NCBI GenBank assembly: GCA_003151275.1
Contig: PLXC01000171.1
Span: forward strand, 83,607 to 147,606
From: Candidatus Melainabacteria bacterium
GTDB taxonomy: Bacteria > Cyanobacteriota > Vampirovibrionia > Obscuribacterales > Obscuribacteraceae
Direction of reading: 5' to 3'
Length of the DNA stretch: 64,000 nt
Made by a program: the position numbers and the translations under genes. Numbering within the stretch: the stretch's first letter is position 1; every line of letters begins with the position of its first letter. Below are positions 17,740-26,403 of this stretch, piece by piece. Under the pieces are notes generated by a model. The model was not told the origin of the DNA. It saw only the letters and a program-made list of their open reading frames with translations, and made no database searches.

Positions 17740-18237
17740 CGCTTAGTCCTTAGACCTGCGCTTGCGATCCGGTGGGCCGAACTTGTAGGAGATGTATGCG
17801 AAGACCTCATTCCTCTGTTCTGCAGCTCCAAATATCTCAGTGATCGCCAGTTTCCTACACTTGAGCATTATGTTCTGACCGAGCTGATAGAAAGTGGAAA
17901 GTTGGAACAACATCGTCGAAACTTATGGAAAGTCTTTCGGAAACGGCGGCAGGCAATGATTTTTGAATTGAAGAGTGCTCTGATTGATGACGTCGAGTTT
18001 CTCTCGCCTGGTGCAGATATGCATGCAATCGTGCGCTTCAATCCGAATTGGCTGTCCGAAAAGATCATGCATGCCGCAACAGAAGCGTCTCTGCCTCTGG
18101 CTCCGACCGACTCTTACTATTGTGAGAATGCGGTGCCAAACGAATTTATGATGCATTTCGCCAGCGTGCCTCCTGAAGGAGCGAAAAATACGGTGGAGAA
18201 ATTTGTTGCCAGTTTAAGGTGCAGTCAGACAAACTAA
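17740..18237 (+). pseudogene. C-terminal remnant of a MocR-type PLP regulator
   Basis: An open frame begins just after a TGA and has no plausible start. It encodes the last part of an aminotransferase-fold domain: SDRQFPTLEHYVLTELIESG, KLEQHRRNLWKVFRKRRQAM, then EASLPLAPTDSYYCEN and FMMHFASVPPEGAKN. This matches the same region of MocR regulators, including the intact relative at 27097-28554 (EGYLERHCRKIQKAF, AAAAKLPLISTRSFYLQ). The DNA-binding domain and PLP site are absent. A TTG at 17902 could give 111 residues, but without a ribosome site. I take it as a decayed duplicate. Confidence 0.65.
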
Positions 18238-18406
18238 CGCACCCTTTGATATTTCGAAAATTATACTTTTGAAAAAGCGGATGATCTTGTCTTGGCTGTG
18301 CCTAACCCTTAAGCATCCGGGCATATTAAGTCAGTGACGTCTAACAGGTGGCTCTTGGTCGAATTCATCAGGTGGAAGTTTTACTTTCGCTAATCGAGCA
18401 ACTTCT

Positions 18407-19276
18407 ATGTCTCAACTATTTTCTTTGGATTGGATATCTAACAGAATCAAACAAGAAGAAGCGACTTTTCGGCAGCGGTTGAAAGTCAGAGACGCCAAAT
18501 ATCGCGAACTCTTTGACAGCATCACCGATGCTATCGTTATGCACGACAGCACAGATTTGCGCCCGACTGATGTCAACAGTTCACTGGTTCGAATCCTTGG
18601 TTACAGTCGTTCTGAGTTGCTTAAGCCCGAGACTGTAAAACTTCTTGCGTACGGAAAGGCCCCCTACACAGCCGAGCAGATCCACAATAACTTGCAGCGG
18701 GCAATCTGTGACCGTAGCTTCGTGGCCGAATTTTTACTTCGAGATTGCCTTGGAAACTTGGTTTGGGTAGAAGGTCACTCTAAATTGTTGCAGCATCATG
18801 GACAGAGTAAAATTTTAACAACTGTCAAAGACATCAGTGATCGCAAGGAACGTGAAGTCAGACAAGCAGACCTTCTTGAAGAGAGACTGCGATTGGAGAA
18901 AATTGCGCTATCTAATTATCAATTTGGTTTGCTGATTAGCGCCATTCCGCACCTGATGTGGGTTGCGAATCCCCAGGGGCGAATTGTGTTTTACAACGAC
19001 AGATTCACGGAAGTGACTGGCCTTAGTCTTCAACAGGAAGATGATCAAGCCTGGCAGTTACTGATTCATCCAGATGATCTTGGCGCCTATTTGAGCGAAT
19101 GGAATATGTGTGTGCAAACCGGCAACAGTTTTGAGCGTGAATTTCGCTTGACCAGGGTGCTTGGATTGAGAGTAAAGCGCACCCACCCATGGCGTCGCTA
19201 CCTGGCGAAAGCCGTCGCAATGCGCCAGGAAGATGGTCACATAACGCAATGGGTGGGCACCTGGACAGACACATGA
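18407..19276 (+). CDS. PAS-domain-only sensor protein
   Basis: The protein has 289 residues. Two PAS domains: about 30-150 (YRELFDSITDAIVMHDS, DVNSSLVRILGYSRSELL, ILTTVKDISDRKERE) and about 175-288 (SAIPHLMWVANPQGRIVFYN, DRFTEVTGLS, WQLLIHPDDLGAYL). A short coiled-coil linker joins them. PAS domains bind small ligands or sense redox and normally drive a kinase, cyclase or phosphodiesterase, but here the protein stops at GTWTDT, exactly where such an output domain would begin. It has no membrane segment. It may work by protein contact or be a truncated sensor. No two-component gene is adjacent. The ATG lacks a strong ribosome site. Confidence 0.8.
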   Translation: MSQLFSLDWISNRIKQEEATFRQRLKVRDAKYRELFDSITDAIVMHDSTDLRPTDVNSSLVRILGYSRSELLKPETVKLLAYGKAPYTAEQIHNNLQRAICDRSFVAEFLLRDCLGNLVWVEGHSKLLQHHGQSKILTTVKDISDRKEREVRQADLLEERLRLEKIALSNYQFGLLISAIPHLMWVANPQGRIVFYNDRFTEVTGLSLQQEDDQAWQLLIHPDDLGAYLSEWNMCVQTGNSFEREFRLTRVLGLRVKRTHPWRRYLAKAVAMRQEDGHITQWVGTWTDT

Positions 19277-19618
19277 TTAGAGACTGTTGCTCGCTGGATT
19301 ACTTCAACAGACTGGATGAATGAGTTTGACTACATATGGTATCTAACAAATTCGGAAATCAAATTCGCCCGAGTTGGCACCGCCCGTGGTGGCGCTTCTG
19401 GCAAATTTTTTTATCAAGTAGTCAAAATGACCTGCCGCATATTTGAAACAGTAAAACAAAAAACAGAAAGCAGCCTAAATGCAATTCGAGAATTGACCAG
19501 ATCCAAACCCTGTCTGAATTGCCGAAGCAGTCCAGACAGAGTTTGTCACGGCAAAAGCTAGCGTAAAGGTTTCACCGAGATCTCTGTGCAACCACCAGTT
19601 TTGGTGGTTGGGGGCAAA
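19277..19618. other. intergenic region with a 9-bp hairpin at 19589-19610
   Basis: CAACCACCA and TGGTGGTTG enclose GTTT. It lies between the PAS gene (plus) and a small membrane gene (minus), so it could end either transcript, but neither side has a T-run. The 81-codon frame at 19316 lacks a ribosome site and a protein-like pattern. Confidence 0.5.
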
Positions 19619-19879
19619 TCAGCGAACGCTCTTTGAGTTATCGCGAATCAGGCAGACGACGATGCCTATAACCAGCACCGCGACCGCCGGATAGATGCCG
19701 ACCATGCCGACGATCATCATCGTCGTGGCGAAAGATCCCAGGGCCGCAAGCCAAAGCATGCTTGCGGGGGTGAAGCCGCCATCGGACATGAACGCCACCG
19801 CAGCGAACGCCGAGAACACTGACGGAACGATGAGACAGCCGAGAACGATGCCGACCCAATATTTAAGGAACTTTTTCAT
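19619..19879 (-). CDS. small three-helix membrane protein
   Basis: The protein has 86 residues, ATG 19879 behind AAGGATATCTCA. Three hydrophobic helices: YWVGIVLGCLIVPSVFSAF, MLWLAALGSFATTMMIVG and YPAVAVLVIGIVVCLIR; the start MKKFLK and the end RDNSKSVR are basic, consistent with cytoplasmic ends. No family was recognised. It is the last gene of the minus-strand GC-rich cluster. Confidence 0.7.
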   Translation of the reverse strand: MKKFLKYWVGIVLGCLIVPSVFSAFAAVAFMSDGGFTPASMLWLAALGSFATTMMIVGMVGIYPAVAVLVIGIVVCLIRDNSKSVR

Positions 19880-20011
19880 TGAGATATCCTTTGCAAAATA
19901 TTGAAGAACCGAAGCGTGATTGCTTCGAGTTCAGAGCCAAGCCTGTAGTAAAGCTTGGCTCAAAAGTGCTACTAGATGATTAGCAGAGTAGCCAGGAAAG
20001 AGGTTTGCGGA

Positions 20012-21604
20012 TCAACGTCTGGCGTGGAGCACCACGCTAGGATCACCAGCACCGCCGCTGGTGGCTGAACGCCTCGAGGTTGCCCGCAGCCTCAACGCAG
20101 AAGCATTTGCCATCAGCTGCTCGATTTCCTCGACCGACTTGGGGATGCCAGCGGTGAGAACCTCACAACCGACTTCATTGATGACGACGTCATCTTCGAT
20201 GCGAACACCGATGCCGCGATATTTGGCCGGAACGCGCTCGTCGTTCTTGTCGAAGTAGAGACCAGGCTCGACGGTAAAAACCATGCCGGCTGCCAACTTG
20301 CGCGTTTTATCGATCGGCTCGAAAAACTCTTTGCCACCATTCTTGACGATGCGTCCACTGCCGAGCACACGCTTTTTGCTCATGTCGATGCAGTAACCAG
20401 CCTCAACGAGGATCCCAGCCCCTGGAGCCAGTTCAATCTGATGGCTGTCGTTGAAACCACTGCGACCAACATCGTGAACATCAAGCCCCAGCCAATGACT
20501 GACGCCATGCATGAAGAAAGTGCCAAGTGAGACGAGCTTGCCGGCTGCCTCAATATTCTCAGCCGCCAAGAAAGCCTGCACAGCACTCTTACGCGAGCTC
20601 ATTTGGGCAGGCAAGATACCGAGCTTGATCAATCCTTTGCGAAGCACTTTGTGAGCGGCAAGCCTGACATTGTGCAACGTTGAACCGGGGCGCGCAGCAC
20701 GAATAGCGGCACGTTGAGAATCGAGGACAAGCTGGTAGATTTCTCGTTGATCCTCGCTGAATTTGCCGTTGGCCGGCAAGGTGCGTGTGATGTCGGCGGC
20801 ATAACCGTCGAGCTCGCAGGCCGCGTCAATTAGAACCAGATCACCATCTTTGATGGTTTCATCGTTCGCCGTGTAGTGGAGTATGACGGCGTTGTTGCCA
20901 GAGGCGATGATCGATTCGTAGGCCGGTCCATTGGCACCGCTCTCGATGAAGATGCCCTCCATCGTCGCCTTGATCTGATATTCCATCAGTCCTGGTTGAA
21001 GACGAGCCGCTGCTGCGCAATGAGCTTGAGCAGAAATTTGAGCGGCGCGCTGAAGAATCTCGATTTCGGCCTGGCTCTTGAACAGTCTCATCTCATGGAG
21101 AATCAATTCCGGGTCGAGAGGCTTTCGACCTGGCAGTGAGACGTCGCTGAACACCTCGTCAAAGTGATCGTTGATACCGAACTTGTAATAGACCTGCTCA
21201 GCGCTATGCAGTAGCGGACCGATGACCGAGCCGAATTTGTCGACAGAGTAGGCCTCGTCAGCTAGATATCGCTCCCTCGCGCCGTCAAGACCGACACGTG
21301 TACCTGTCCAGATCTCGAGGTCGCGGTCCTTCGGACGCACGAACAGAATCTGCTTGCACTTGCCACCGAATTTGGTGACGACAAGAGCGCTACTGGCCTC
21401 GGGGAAGCCATTCAGATAGAGCAGATCCGATGACTGACGATAGCCGTACACCAAATCATTGCTGCGAATGCGTTCAGGGTTGCTGACAATGATGGCGACG
21501 CTGTTCGGGGCAAGCTTGGCGACGAACTCGACGACGCGCGCCGCGTGTAGATCCGCCTGAATTTGCGTCACCCGCGAATCCAATTGAGTTATGTGAGTAC
21601 ACAT
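20012..21604 (-). CDS. pepP: Xaa-Pro aminopeptidase (M24B)
   Basis: The protein has 530 residues; PepP is usually 430-470, and the extra length is a Ser/Arg-rich C-terminal tail (LRLRATSRRSATSGG) and an insertion near 400-440. The N-terminal creatinase-like domain contains SNPERIRSNDLVYGYRQSSD. The pita-bread catalytic domain has the metal ligands in order: Asp in VLIDAACELDGYAADITR, His in MHGVSHWLGLDVHDVG, Glu in VFTVEPGLYF and Glu in GVRIEDDVV. It removes N-terminal residues before Pro in the cytoplasm, using two Mn. ATG 21604 has AAAGG eight bases upstream. It sits 81 bp downstream of the lysozyme gene. Confidence 0.92.
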   Translation of the reverse strand: MCTHITQLDSRVTQIQADLHAARVVEFVAKLAPNSVAIIVSNPERIRSNDLVYGYRQSSDLLYLNGFPEASSALVVTKFGGKCKQILFVRPKDRDLEIWTGTRVGLDGARERYLADEAYSVDKFGSVIGPLLHSAEQVYYKFGINDHFDEVFSDVSLPGRKPLDPELILHEMRLFKSQAEIEILQRAAQISAQAHCAAAARLQPGLMEYQIKATMEGIFIESGANGPAYESIIASGNNAVILHYTANDETIKDGDLVLIDAACELDGYAADITRTLPANGKFSEDQREIYQLVLDSQRAAIRAARPGSTLHNVRLAAHKVLRKGLIKLGILPAQMSSRKSAVQAFLAAENIEAAGKLVSLGTFFMHGVSHWLGLDVHDVGRSGFNDSHQIELAPGAGILVEAGYCIDMSKKRVLGSGRIVKNGGKEFFEPIDKTRKLAAGMVFTVEPGLYFDKNDERVPAKYRGIGVRIEDDVVINEVGCEVLTAGIPKSVEEIEQLMANASALRLRATSRRSATSGGAGDPSVVLHARR

Positions 21605-21685
21605 GAGTTATACCTTTCTTTTCTTTTTGCTTCTCTCTTGATCAGAGATCACGCAAAGAAGTCCGGCCACCTGGCACTATTTGCG

Positions 21686-22375
21686 CTAAGGCTGGACCAG
21701 CTTCATGAGATCTGCCAGAGTGCCAGGGAAGCGATCCAAATCGCAATTACCTCTGACACCGCTAATGGTGCCAACCCCAGTGTGTTGCCAAAACGTCCAA
21801 TCTTTCCACGGCGGTGGCAAGACCGCTTGACTGGCAGTTGAGTAATAGGCGATCCAGAGAAGATACTTAGCAAATGAGGGGTCGTTTTTGAGCAACCCCT
21901 GCGCATCCGAATTGTTCACATACACAATCGGTCGCACACCGAGCTGGACTTCTACCGCAGCGAGCCAGTCGCTGACAAGTTTGATGCGCGCAGCCACGGG
22001 GATGTTTTTCCAATCTTCAGGCACTTCCACATCGAGCACCGGCGGCAGTTCGCCGGATTCTATTTTTCCAACGGCAGAAACGAAATTGTTGATTTCCGCC
22101 GCCCCTGCAGTTTTCGGGCGAAAGAGGTGATACGCTCCGACAATAAGACCTGCGGCCTTGGCGGCTTTGCGATTAGCCGCAAAGAAACTGTCTGTGATCG
22201 TTACGCCTTCAGAGGCCTTGATGTAGGCAAATTTGGCTCCCGTCGCAGCGACTTTCTGCCAGTCTACTGTTCTCTGAAATGACGACACGTCAATTCCAGT
22301 CAAAAACTGCCCGAGCATCTTCTTCTTTTTCGATCTCTTCGCTGTCTTCGAATTCTTAACTGATGTCCTTTTCAT
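21686..22375 (-). CDS. GH25 (Chalaropsis-type) lysozyme
   Basis: The protein has 229 residues. It starts with a Lys/Ser-rich basic segment (about 20 residues, not a signal peptide), then the GH25 barrel: GIDVSSFQRTVDWQKV, FAYIKASEGVTITDSFF, GLIVGAYHLFRP, PPVLDVEVPEDW with the catalytic Asp/Glu pair, RPIVYVNNSD, and WTFWQHTGVGTISGVRG. These enzymes cut peptidoglycan between MurNAc and GlcNAc. Without a signal peptide, export would need a holin-like route, another pathway or lysis, as in phages. The ribosome site is weak (GAGAAAGAATGAACA). It may be predatory, phage-derived or for wall remodelling. Confidence 0.88.
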   Translation of the reverse strand: MKRTSVKNSKTAKRSKKKKMLGQFLTGIDVSSFQRTVDWQKVAATGAKFAYIKASEGVTITDSFFAANRKAAKAAGLIVGAYHLFRPKTAGAAEINNFVSAVGKIESGELPPVLDVEVPEDWKNIPVAARIKLVSDWLAAVEVQLGVRPIVYVNNSDAQGLLKNDPSFAKYLLWIAYYSTASQAVLPPPWKDWTFWQHTGVGTISGVRGNCDLDRFPGTLADLMKLVQP

Positions 22376-22460
22376 TGTTCATTCTTTCTCAACGTTTGCA
22401 GCTGTTTCCAACTGCGTCCGCGGGGCTAGTTAGAAAGTCACCGCTGAGTTGGAAACGCTT

Positions 22461-22751
22461 CTAGGGCGCGAATTTCAAGCTTTGTTCAAACGACGACAAT
22501 TCAGCTTCCGCCTCAGAAGTGCGCGGCACCACAATGCCTTCCGGCGTTCTTAATGACTGACTGTGCCCGCTTCCATCGACGCCATAATAGCGAGCGATTT
22601 CCTCTTCATCATATTTCTGCGCAGTCTCGTAGAGTTGCGGACTCTCATGGAACAGCCGCCGGCGACTTTCTTTGCCTGTGCGGTAAGTGGTCAGTCCCTC
22701 CGAAAGCATTTCGACGGGGTTGGGAAAGTAATACGTAACAGGCTTGACCAC
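22461..22751 (-). CDS. hypothetical polar protein, about 96 residues
   Basis: The best start is GTG 22751; no strong ribosome site is seen, and the frame stays open 16 codons further back without ATG. It has no membrane segment. Sequence is natural and hydrophilic (PNPVEMLSEGLTTYRTGKES, RRRLFHESPQLYETAQKYD, EEEIARYYGVDGSGH). No family was recognised. The start may be wrong or the 5' end damaged. Confidence 0.5.
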   Translation of the reverse strand: MVKPVTYYFPNPVEMLSEGLTTYRTGKESRRRLFHESPQLYETAQKYDEEEIARYYGVDGSGHSQSLRTPEGIVVPRTSEAEAELSSFEQSLKFAP

Positions 22752-22829
22752 GGCGTCGGCACTGACTTGATCGTTTGCATAAGCCGCATTTTGGCGACGT
22801 CAGACTGACCAGCAACGGTTTGCTCTGGA

Positions 22830-23075
22830 TCAGCGCCTGAACATTGCCATGAACAAGTCAACGGCTTTTTCTTCACCTTCGATTTCGAAGGTGATCTGTC
22901 CGGACCGACCGCCGTTGCCGTCGAAATCCGTCAGCATCACCTTTGCGGATTTGAGGTAGACCAGGAGCTGGATCAGCGCGCTCTCCCTGGCGGACCCGCC
23001 TTGATAGGTGTAGCTCCCCTTCGCTTTCTTCTTGGGGGGAGCTTTGTTATCGTACTCACAGAATGTTTTGGCCAT
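22830..23075 (-). CDS. hypothetical small protein, 81 residues
   Basis: ATG 23075 is preceded by AAAGGAC; an 18-codon upstream extension lacks this. It has a basic N-terminal region (NKAPPKKKAKGSYTYQGGSA), a helix (ESALIQLLVYLKSAKVMLTD) and a short beta segment (GQITFEIEGEEKAVDLFMAM). It resembles small soluble proteins of phage-like elements in size and style only. Function unknown. It is one of a row of short minus-strand genes. Confidence 0.65.
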   Translation of the reverse strand: MAKTFCEYDNKAPPKKKAKGSYTYQGGSARESALIQLLVYLKSAKVMLTDFDGNGGRSGQITFEIEGEEKAVDLFMAMFRR

Positions 23076-23121
23076 AACAATGTCCTTTCGATGATAAGAG
23101 TGGATGATTTCTGCTACGGAG

Positions 23122-23217
23122 CTACGCAACCTCGACGGCGGGCTCGACGTGAGAAGCCTTGATTTTGCTGAACTTGGAAAAGCCAGCCATGTTTAGAAGT
23201 GGGTTGGTCTGTTTCAT
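23122..23217 (-). CDS. possible 31-residue peptide
   Basis: The frame from ATG 23217 to TAG 23122 encodes MKQTNPLLNMAGFSKFSKIK and an acidic end (SHVEPAVEVA). Its upstream AAAGAGAAACC is only a weak ribosome site. It fits the spacing and strand of the cluster, but short frames arise by chance. Confidence 0.3.
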   Translation of the reverse strand: MKQTNPLLNMAGFSKFSKIKASHVEPAVEVA

Positions 23218-23385
23218 CGGTTTCTCTTTTTGTTAAAGAAGGACTCGCCTCTAGGCAGGACCGAAAGCTCCCGCTTTTGAAACGCGAGTTTGAGCCGCAG
23301 TCTAGGAGCACCGCCATTGGTGACAATGGCGACGCTCTTGCATTCATGGAGATGAGACAGATACCAAGACTCTTCAGCCCTGGAG

Positions 23386-23778
23386 CTATGATTTTTTCTG
23401 TTGGTGCAGCCAAGACGCGCGCGCCAGCATCGAGTTTTCGAAGTGCTCCTTGACGCCCTGGCAGAACAACGCGACGGTCAGCGTGCTTACGATCGAGGCG
23501 ACCGAAGCACCGACGCGCCAGGTCAGCCCCGCATCCAAAATTGGGATCGGGTTACAGCTGCCCAGAATGATGGCGCAAGTAATGAGAAGCAGTGAGCCCA
23601 ATGAGAGCAATCCCGTCACCGATTGATGCCGAACTGGGTTCTCCACCCGGTTCCATACCCGATCGAGATAAGCGGTTTGTTGGTTGCGCCAAATTGGCAG
23701 CGCCGCACATGCGAGCGCAATCGAGGCGATCACCAGCACGAGCTGTAGACAAGGCACGTATGGAAGAAATGATGACAT
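23386..23778 (-). CDS. three-helix membrane protein
   Basis: ATG 23778 follows AGGAG by six bases and is better than the Met five codons earlier, which overlaps that site. It has 130 residues with helices at LQLVLVIASIALACAALPIW, SVTGLLSLGSLLLITCAIIL and VASIVSTLTVALFCQG, a cytoplasmic-type loop rich in Arg/Asn between the first two, and a basic C-terminus (LARASWLHQQKKS). No family was recognised. It is probably an inner-membrane protein of the same minus-strand set. Confidence 0.7.
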   Translation of the reverse strand: MSSFLPYVPCLQLVLVIASIALACAALPIWRNQQTAYLDRVWNRVENPVRHQSVTGLLSLGSLLLITCAIILGSCNPIPILDAGLTWRVGASVASIVSTLTVALFCQGVKEHFENSMLARASWLHQQKKS

Positions 23779-23831
23779 TTTGAACTCCTGCATTACGGAG
23801 ACTGACGATTCTCTTCAAGCTCGCGGAGTGG

Positions 23832-24452
23832 CTATTGCTCCTTGTTAAGCAAGACCTGTTCGAACATCGCTTTTCTGTCAGCTATCTCATGGCGGATTGC
23901 CGCGGCGTGCTCCTCCTTGATTCGCATGCGAGTCAAAGTATCGCTGGCGTCGGCGATCGGCTTCAGGGCGGCGTCGAGAGTTTGAGTAAGAGCGCGAATA
24001 TCGCTCTCAGCTTCCAGCGAATGTTCAGACGGCTCAGGTGTGCTCCAGTAGCCATCGAAGGTGAGATGCGGGATATATGGGTATGCGTCATGGTAGTCAG
24101 CGTCAAGAGGCACGTAGAGATCGATGATCTTCTGGACGGTCTGAGTGTAGGCGTAGCCATCCTCTCCGTTGGACGCTTTATTGCCTGCGGTGTTCGCTTC
24201 GCTGATGGCGCTTTCAAGAGTGGGCAGCTTGGCTAACTCAGTCGACAACTGCGTCAGGCGCCTGATCACGTCGTCATTGTGAGTGAGATCGTTCTTAAAC
24301 GTCGTCAATCTGCTAACGACATCCGTGTGAACTTCGCTGTATTCCTTCTCATATTTTGCCCGGGCGCTCGCCTCAGAGCGAACGAATCCTTGGATGAGAC
24401 CGAGAGAGATCACAGCGGTCGCAGCAGCGATAACCATTGTCATGCGTTTCAT
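23832..24452 (-). CDS. membrane-tethered or exported helical protein
   Basis: I choose ATG 24452, eight bases after AAGGA; an ATG six bases earlier is too close to it. The 206-residue product begins with a hydrophobic segment (MVIAAATAVISLGLIQGFV) that could be an anchor or signal, followed by long helices (SARAKYEKEYSEVHTDVVSR, SDTLTRMRIKEEHAAAIRHE) around a Tyr/Pro-rich middle (YHDAYPYIPHLTFDGYW). It is likely coiled coil outside the cytoplasm. No family was recognised. Confidence 0.68.
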   Translation of the reverse strand: MKRMTMVIAAATAVISLGLIQGFVRSEASARAKYEKEYSEVHTDVVSRLTTFKNDLTHNDDVIRRLTQLSTELAKLPTLESAISEANTAGNKASNGEDGYAYTQTVQKIIDLYVPLDADYHDAYPYIPHLTFDGYWSTPEPSEHSLEAESDIRALTQTLDAALKPIADASDTLTRMRIKEEHAAAIRHEIADRKAMFEQVLLNKEQ

Positions 24453-24575
24453 GATCATGTTCCTTTTGATAATTTCGAGTAATAGCCGGTCTAGGTCTTT
24501 CTGAGTTGTTTGAAGCAGCGTTATGCTGCAGGTTTGGCGGTTGTGGGGTGCTTAGCCAAGATGGCTGGAGCCTGA

Positions 24576-25826
24576 CTAAACCCACTCACCGCTTCGCATC
24601 ACAGCTTCGACGGAGCCATCGGCGTAAATGCCGTCAACATCAACAGCGCCAGAGCCAATCATCCAGTCGACATGAATGTCGCTCTGGTTGGAGCCTTTCG
24701 CGCTGAGCTCTTCCTTGGTCATGTTGCGACCGTTGGCTATGCATTTCGAAAACGACTGCCCGAAGGCGATGTGGCAGGCCGCGTTCTCGTCGAAGAGTGT
24801 CTCGTAAAAGAGCACATTGCTTTGAGAAATGGGAGATGAGTGCGGCACCAGCGCCACTTCACCCAGCTGGCAGGCGCCTGCGTCGGTCTTGATTAGACTG
24901 AGTAGGGCATCTTGTCCCCGCTGCGCAGTTGCTTCGACTACGCGCCCGCCCTCAAAGCGAACTCGGATTCCTTCCACGAGAACGCCTTGAAGGGAAAGCG
25001 GCTTCGTGCTTAAGACATAGCCGTCGACTCGCTGGCAATGCGGCGTTGTGAAGACTTCCTCGGTTGGCAGGTTGGCGTTGCAGACGACGCCGTTTTTGGC
25101 TGTGGTGGCACCGCCGCACCATTCATGCCCATCGGCCAGGCCAACCGTGAGGTCTGTGCCCGGTCCGCGAAACCGCAGAGCGGAGAACGATTTCGCATTG
25201 AGAATGTTGACCCGAGACTTGAGGGCCTGATTGTGGGCTGCCCATGCCGCGATAGGGTCATCGACATCTGAGCGTGATGCCGCGAAGATGGCATCCCACA
25301 ATAAGCGCATGGCGACTTTCTCAGACACGCCTGGGAACACAGTTTTCGCCCACGCTGGCGTAGCGCAGGAGATCATCGACCAATTGATCGAAAACGAACT
25401 GATGCGATTTGAGGCCGGTTTGTAAGCCTTTGCCCTTGCTGCGGCGGCTCTGCCCGTCAGTTCGAGGTTCACGCCAGCGAGTAGCCCAGGGTTGGCCCCC
25501 AATATAGCGAGGCGGGCGGCGTTATTGTCAAATGCCGAAGCCATGCCGTCGAACAGCCAATTGGTCGACACATCGAAAGAACCGTCAGCCGCGAAGCGGT
25601 AACGAGCCAACGTGCAGGCATCGTCGTCGAAGAGGGTAGTGACTTGCGACACCCCAGCCTTGTAGAGTTGCTCAGTCACCTTGCGCACCAAGGGCAGTGC
25701 TGCGATCGGCGCTGTCACGATCACCTGTTGACCAGGTGTCGGTCTCAGTCCAACCTTGACTGCCACTTGAGCAAATTTTTCGAGGCGTTCCTCGTGAGAA
25801 GTGCGTTTCAGTTTTGTCTTTCTCAT
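24576..25826 (-). CDS. M29-family aminopeptidase (AmpS/AmpII-like)
   Basis: The protein has 416 residues, the usual family length. Motifs of the M29 metal site are present: NLPTEEVFTTPH (Glu ligand), then VALVPHSSPIS, then FDENAACHIAFGQSF with Glu and His, and SDIHVDWMIG with His and Asp. The N-terminal Rossmann-like half shows PGQQVIVTAPIAALPLVRKV. It would remove N-terminal residues in the cytoplasm with two metal ions. ATG 25826 follows AAGAG. With PepP and a lysozyme in the same run, the cluster is peptidase-rich. Confidence 0.88.
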   Translation of the reverse strand: MRKTKLKRTSHEERLEKFAQVAVKVGLRPTPGQQVIVTAPIAALPLVRKVTEQLYKAGVSQVTTLFDDDACTLARYRFAADGSFDVSTNWLFDGMASAFDNNAARLAILGANPGLLAGVNLELTGRAAAARAKAYKPASNRISSFSINWSMISCATPAWAKTVFPGVSEKVAMRLLWDAIFAASRSDVDDPIAAWAAHNQALKSRVNILNAKSFSALRFRGPGTDLTVGLADGHEWCGGATTAKNGVVCNANLPTEEVFTTPHCQRVDGYVLSTKPLSLQGVLVEGIRVRFEGGRVVEATAQRGQDALLSLIKTDAGACQLGEVALVPHSSPISQSNVLFYETLFDENAACHIAFGQSFSKCIANGRNMTKEELSAKGSNQSDIHVDWMIGSGAVDVDGIYADGSVEAVMRSGEWV

Positions 25827-25934
25827 TGAAATGACTCTTTCTGGTTAATGTCGTTTGGTTGCTTGAGACCAACGCCGTGCCAAGTCGGTACACTGGAATC
25901 ATCACTCCTGGTGCCGCCGCTCAGCTTACAAACG

Positions 25935-26201
25935 TTAGTCTGCCAAATTTTTGAGGCGGAGATTTCGGCATTGTTGTTGGCAGTCAGTGTTGATTTGGCG
26001 ATCACGCAGTCGCAGCTCATTCAACCTTGTTTCGAACGCTGCATAATCGCTTGCCTGCTTTCCATTTTTACTATCGAGCCAAGCACGGTCAAGCACCAAG
26101 CCCCCAGCTTCTCTGTGGATATCGCTAAGCTGTTTGGCTGCTTTTGCGCGTGCGAGTTCGATTCGGAATTCGGTGACCAATTGTCGGAACTTAAAAAACA
26201 T
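25935..26201 (-). CDS. hypothetical helical protein, 88 residues
   Basis: ATG 26201 has AAGGA eight bases upstream. Nearly all predicted helix (FRQLVTEFRIELARAKAAKQ, ASDYAAFETRLNELRLRDRQ), probably coiled coil, ending in a CQQQC pair. Its start overlaps the stop of the next upstream gene by 11 bp, suggesting translational coupling. Function unknown. Confidence 0.6.
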   Translation of the reverse strand: MFFKFRQLVTEFRIELARAKAAKQLSDIHREAGGLVLDRAWLDSKNGKQASDYAAFETRLNELRLRDRQINTDCQQQCRNLRLKNLAD

Positions 26202-26403
26202 TTGCAGGTTCCTTCCTGCTTGGAGTGATTGGCTGATTGGAGCGAGTCCATCGAAGCAAGTGCAATGGCACCATGATCAGAACAGCAATGGCCAGAGGCC
26301 AGCCGAAGCAGACGATGAAGTCGGTTGTCTCAGCGGCTCCTTTGAGAGCCGCGCAGTCGTTCATCTGCGCTGCTGCGTATGCTCGTGTTAGATCCGGCGG
26401 CAT
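26191..26403 (-). CDS. small single-helix membrane protein
   Basis: The start could be ATG 26403 or TTG 26427; neither has a strong ribosome site. The 71-residue product has one membrane helix (TDFIVCFGWPLAIAVLIMVP) and a basic tail (RWTRSNQPITPSRKEP), with a short N-terminal helix containing Cys. It overlaps the next gene by 11 bp. First gene of the minus-strand cluster. Function unknown. Confidence 0.5.
   Translation of the reverse strand: MPPDLTRAYAAAQMNDCAALKGAAETTDFIVCFGWPLAIAVLIMVPLHLLRWTRSNQPITPSRKEPANVF

Noticed and set aside
18580..18600. GGTTCGAATCC, a typical tRNA T-loop string
   Set aside because: It lies inside the PAS coding frame, and the flanking bases do not form a T-stem, acceptor stem or anticodon arm.
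19316..19561. 81-codon plus frame after the PAS gene
   Set aside because: No ribosome site and no recognisable pattern.
23114..23413. 99-codon minus frame with many Ser/Arg
   Set aside because: Lacks a ribosome site and overlaps the better-supported small frame at 23122-23217 and the membrane protein at 23386.
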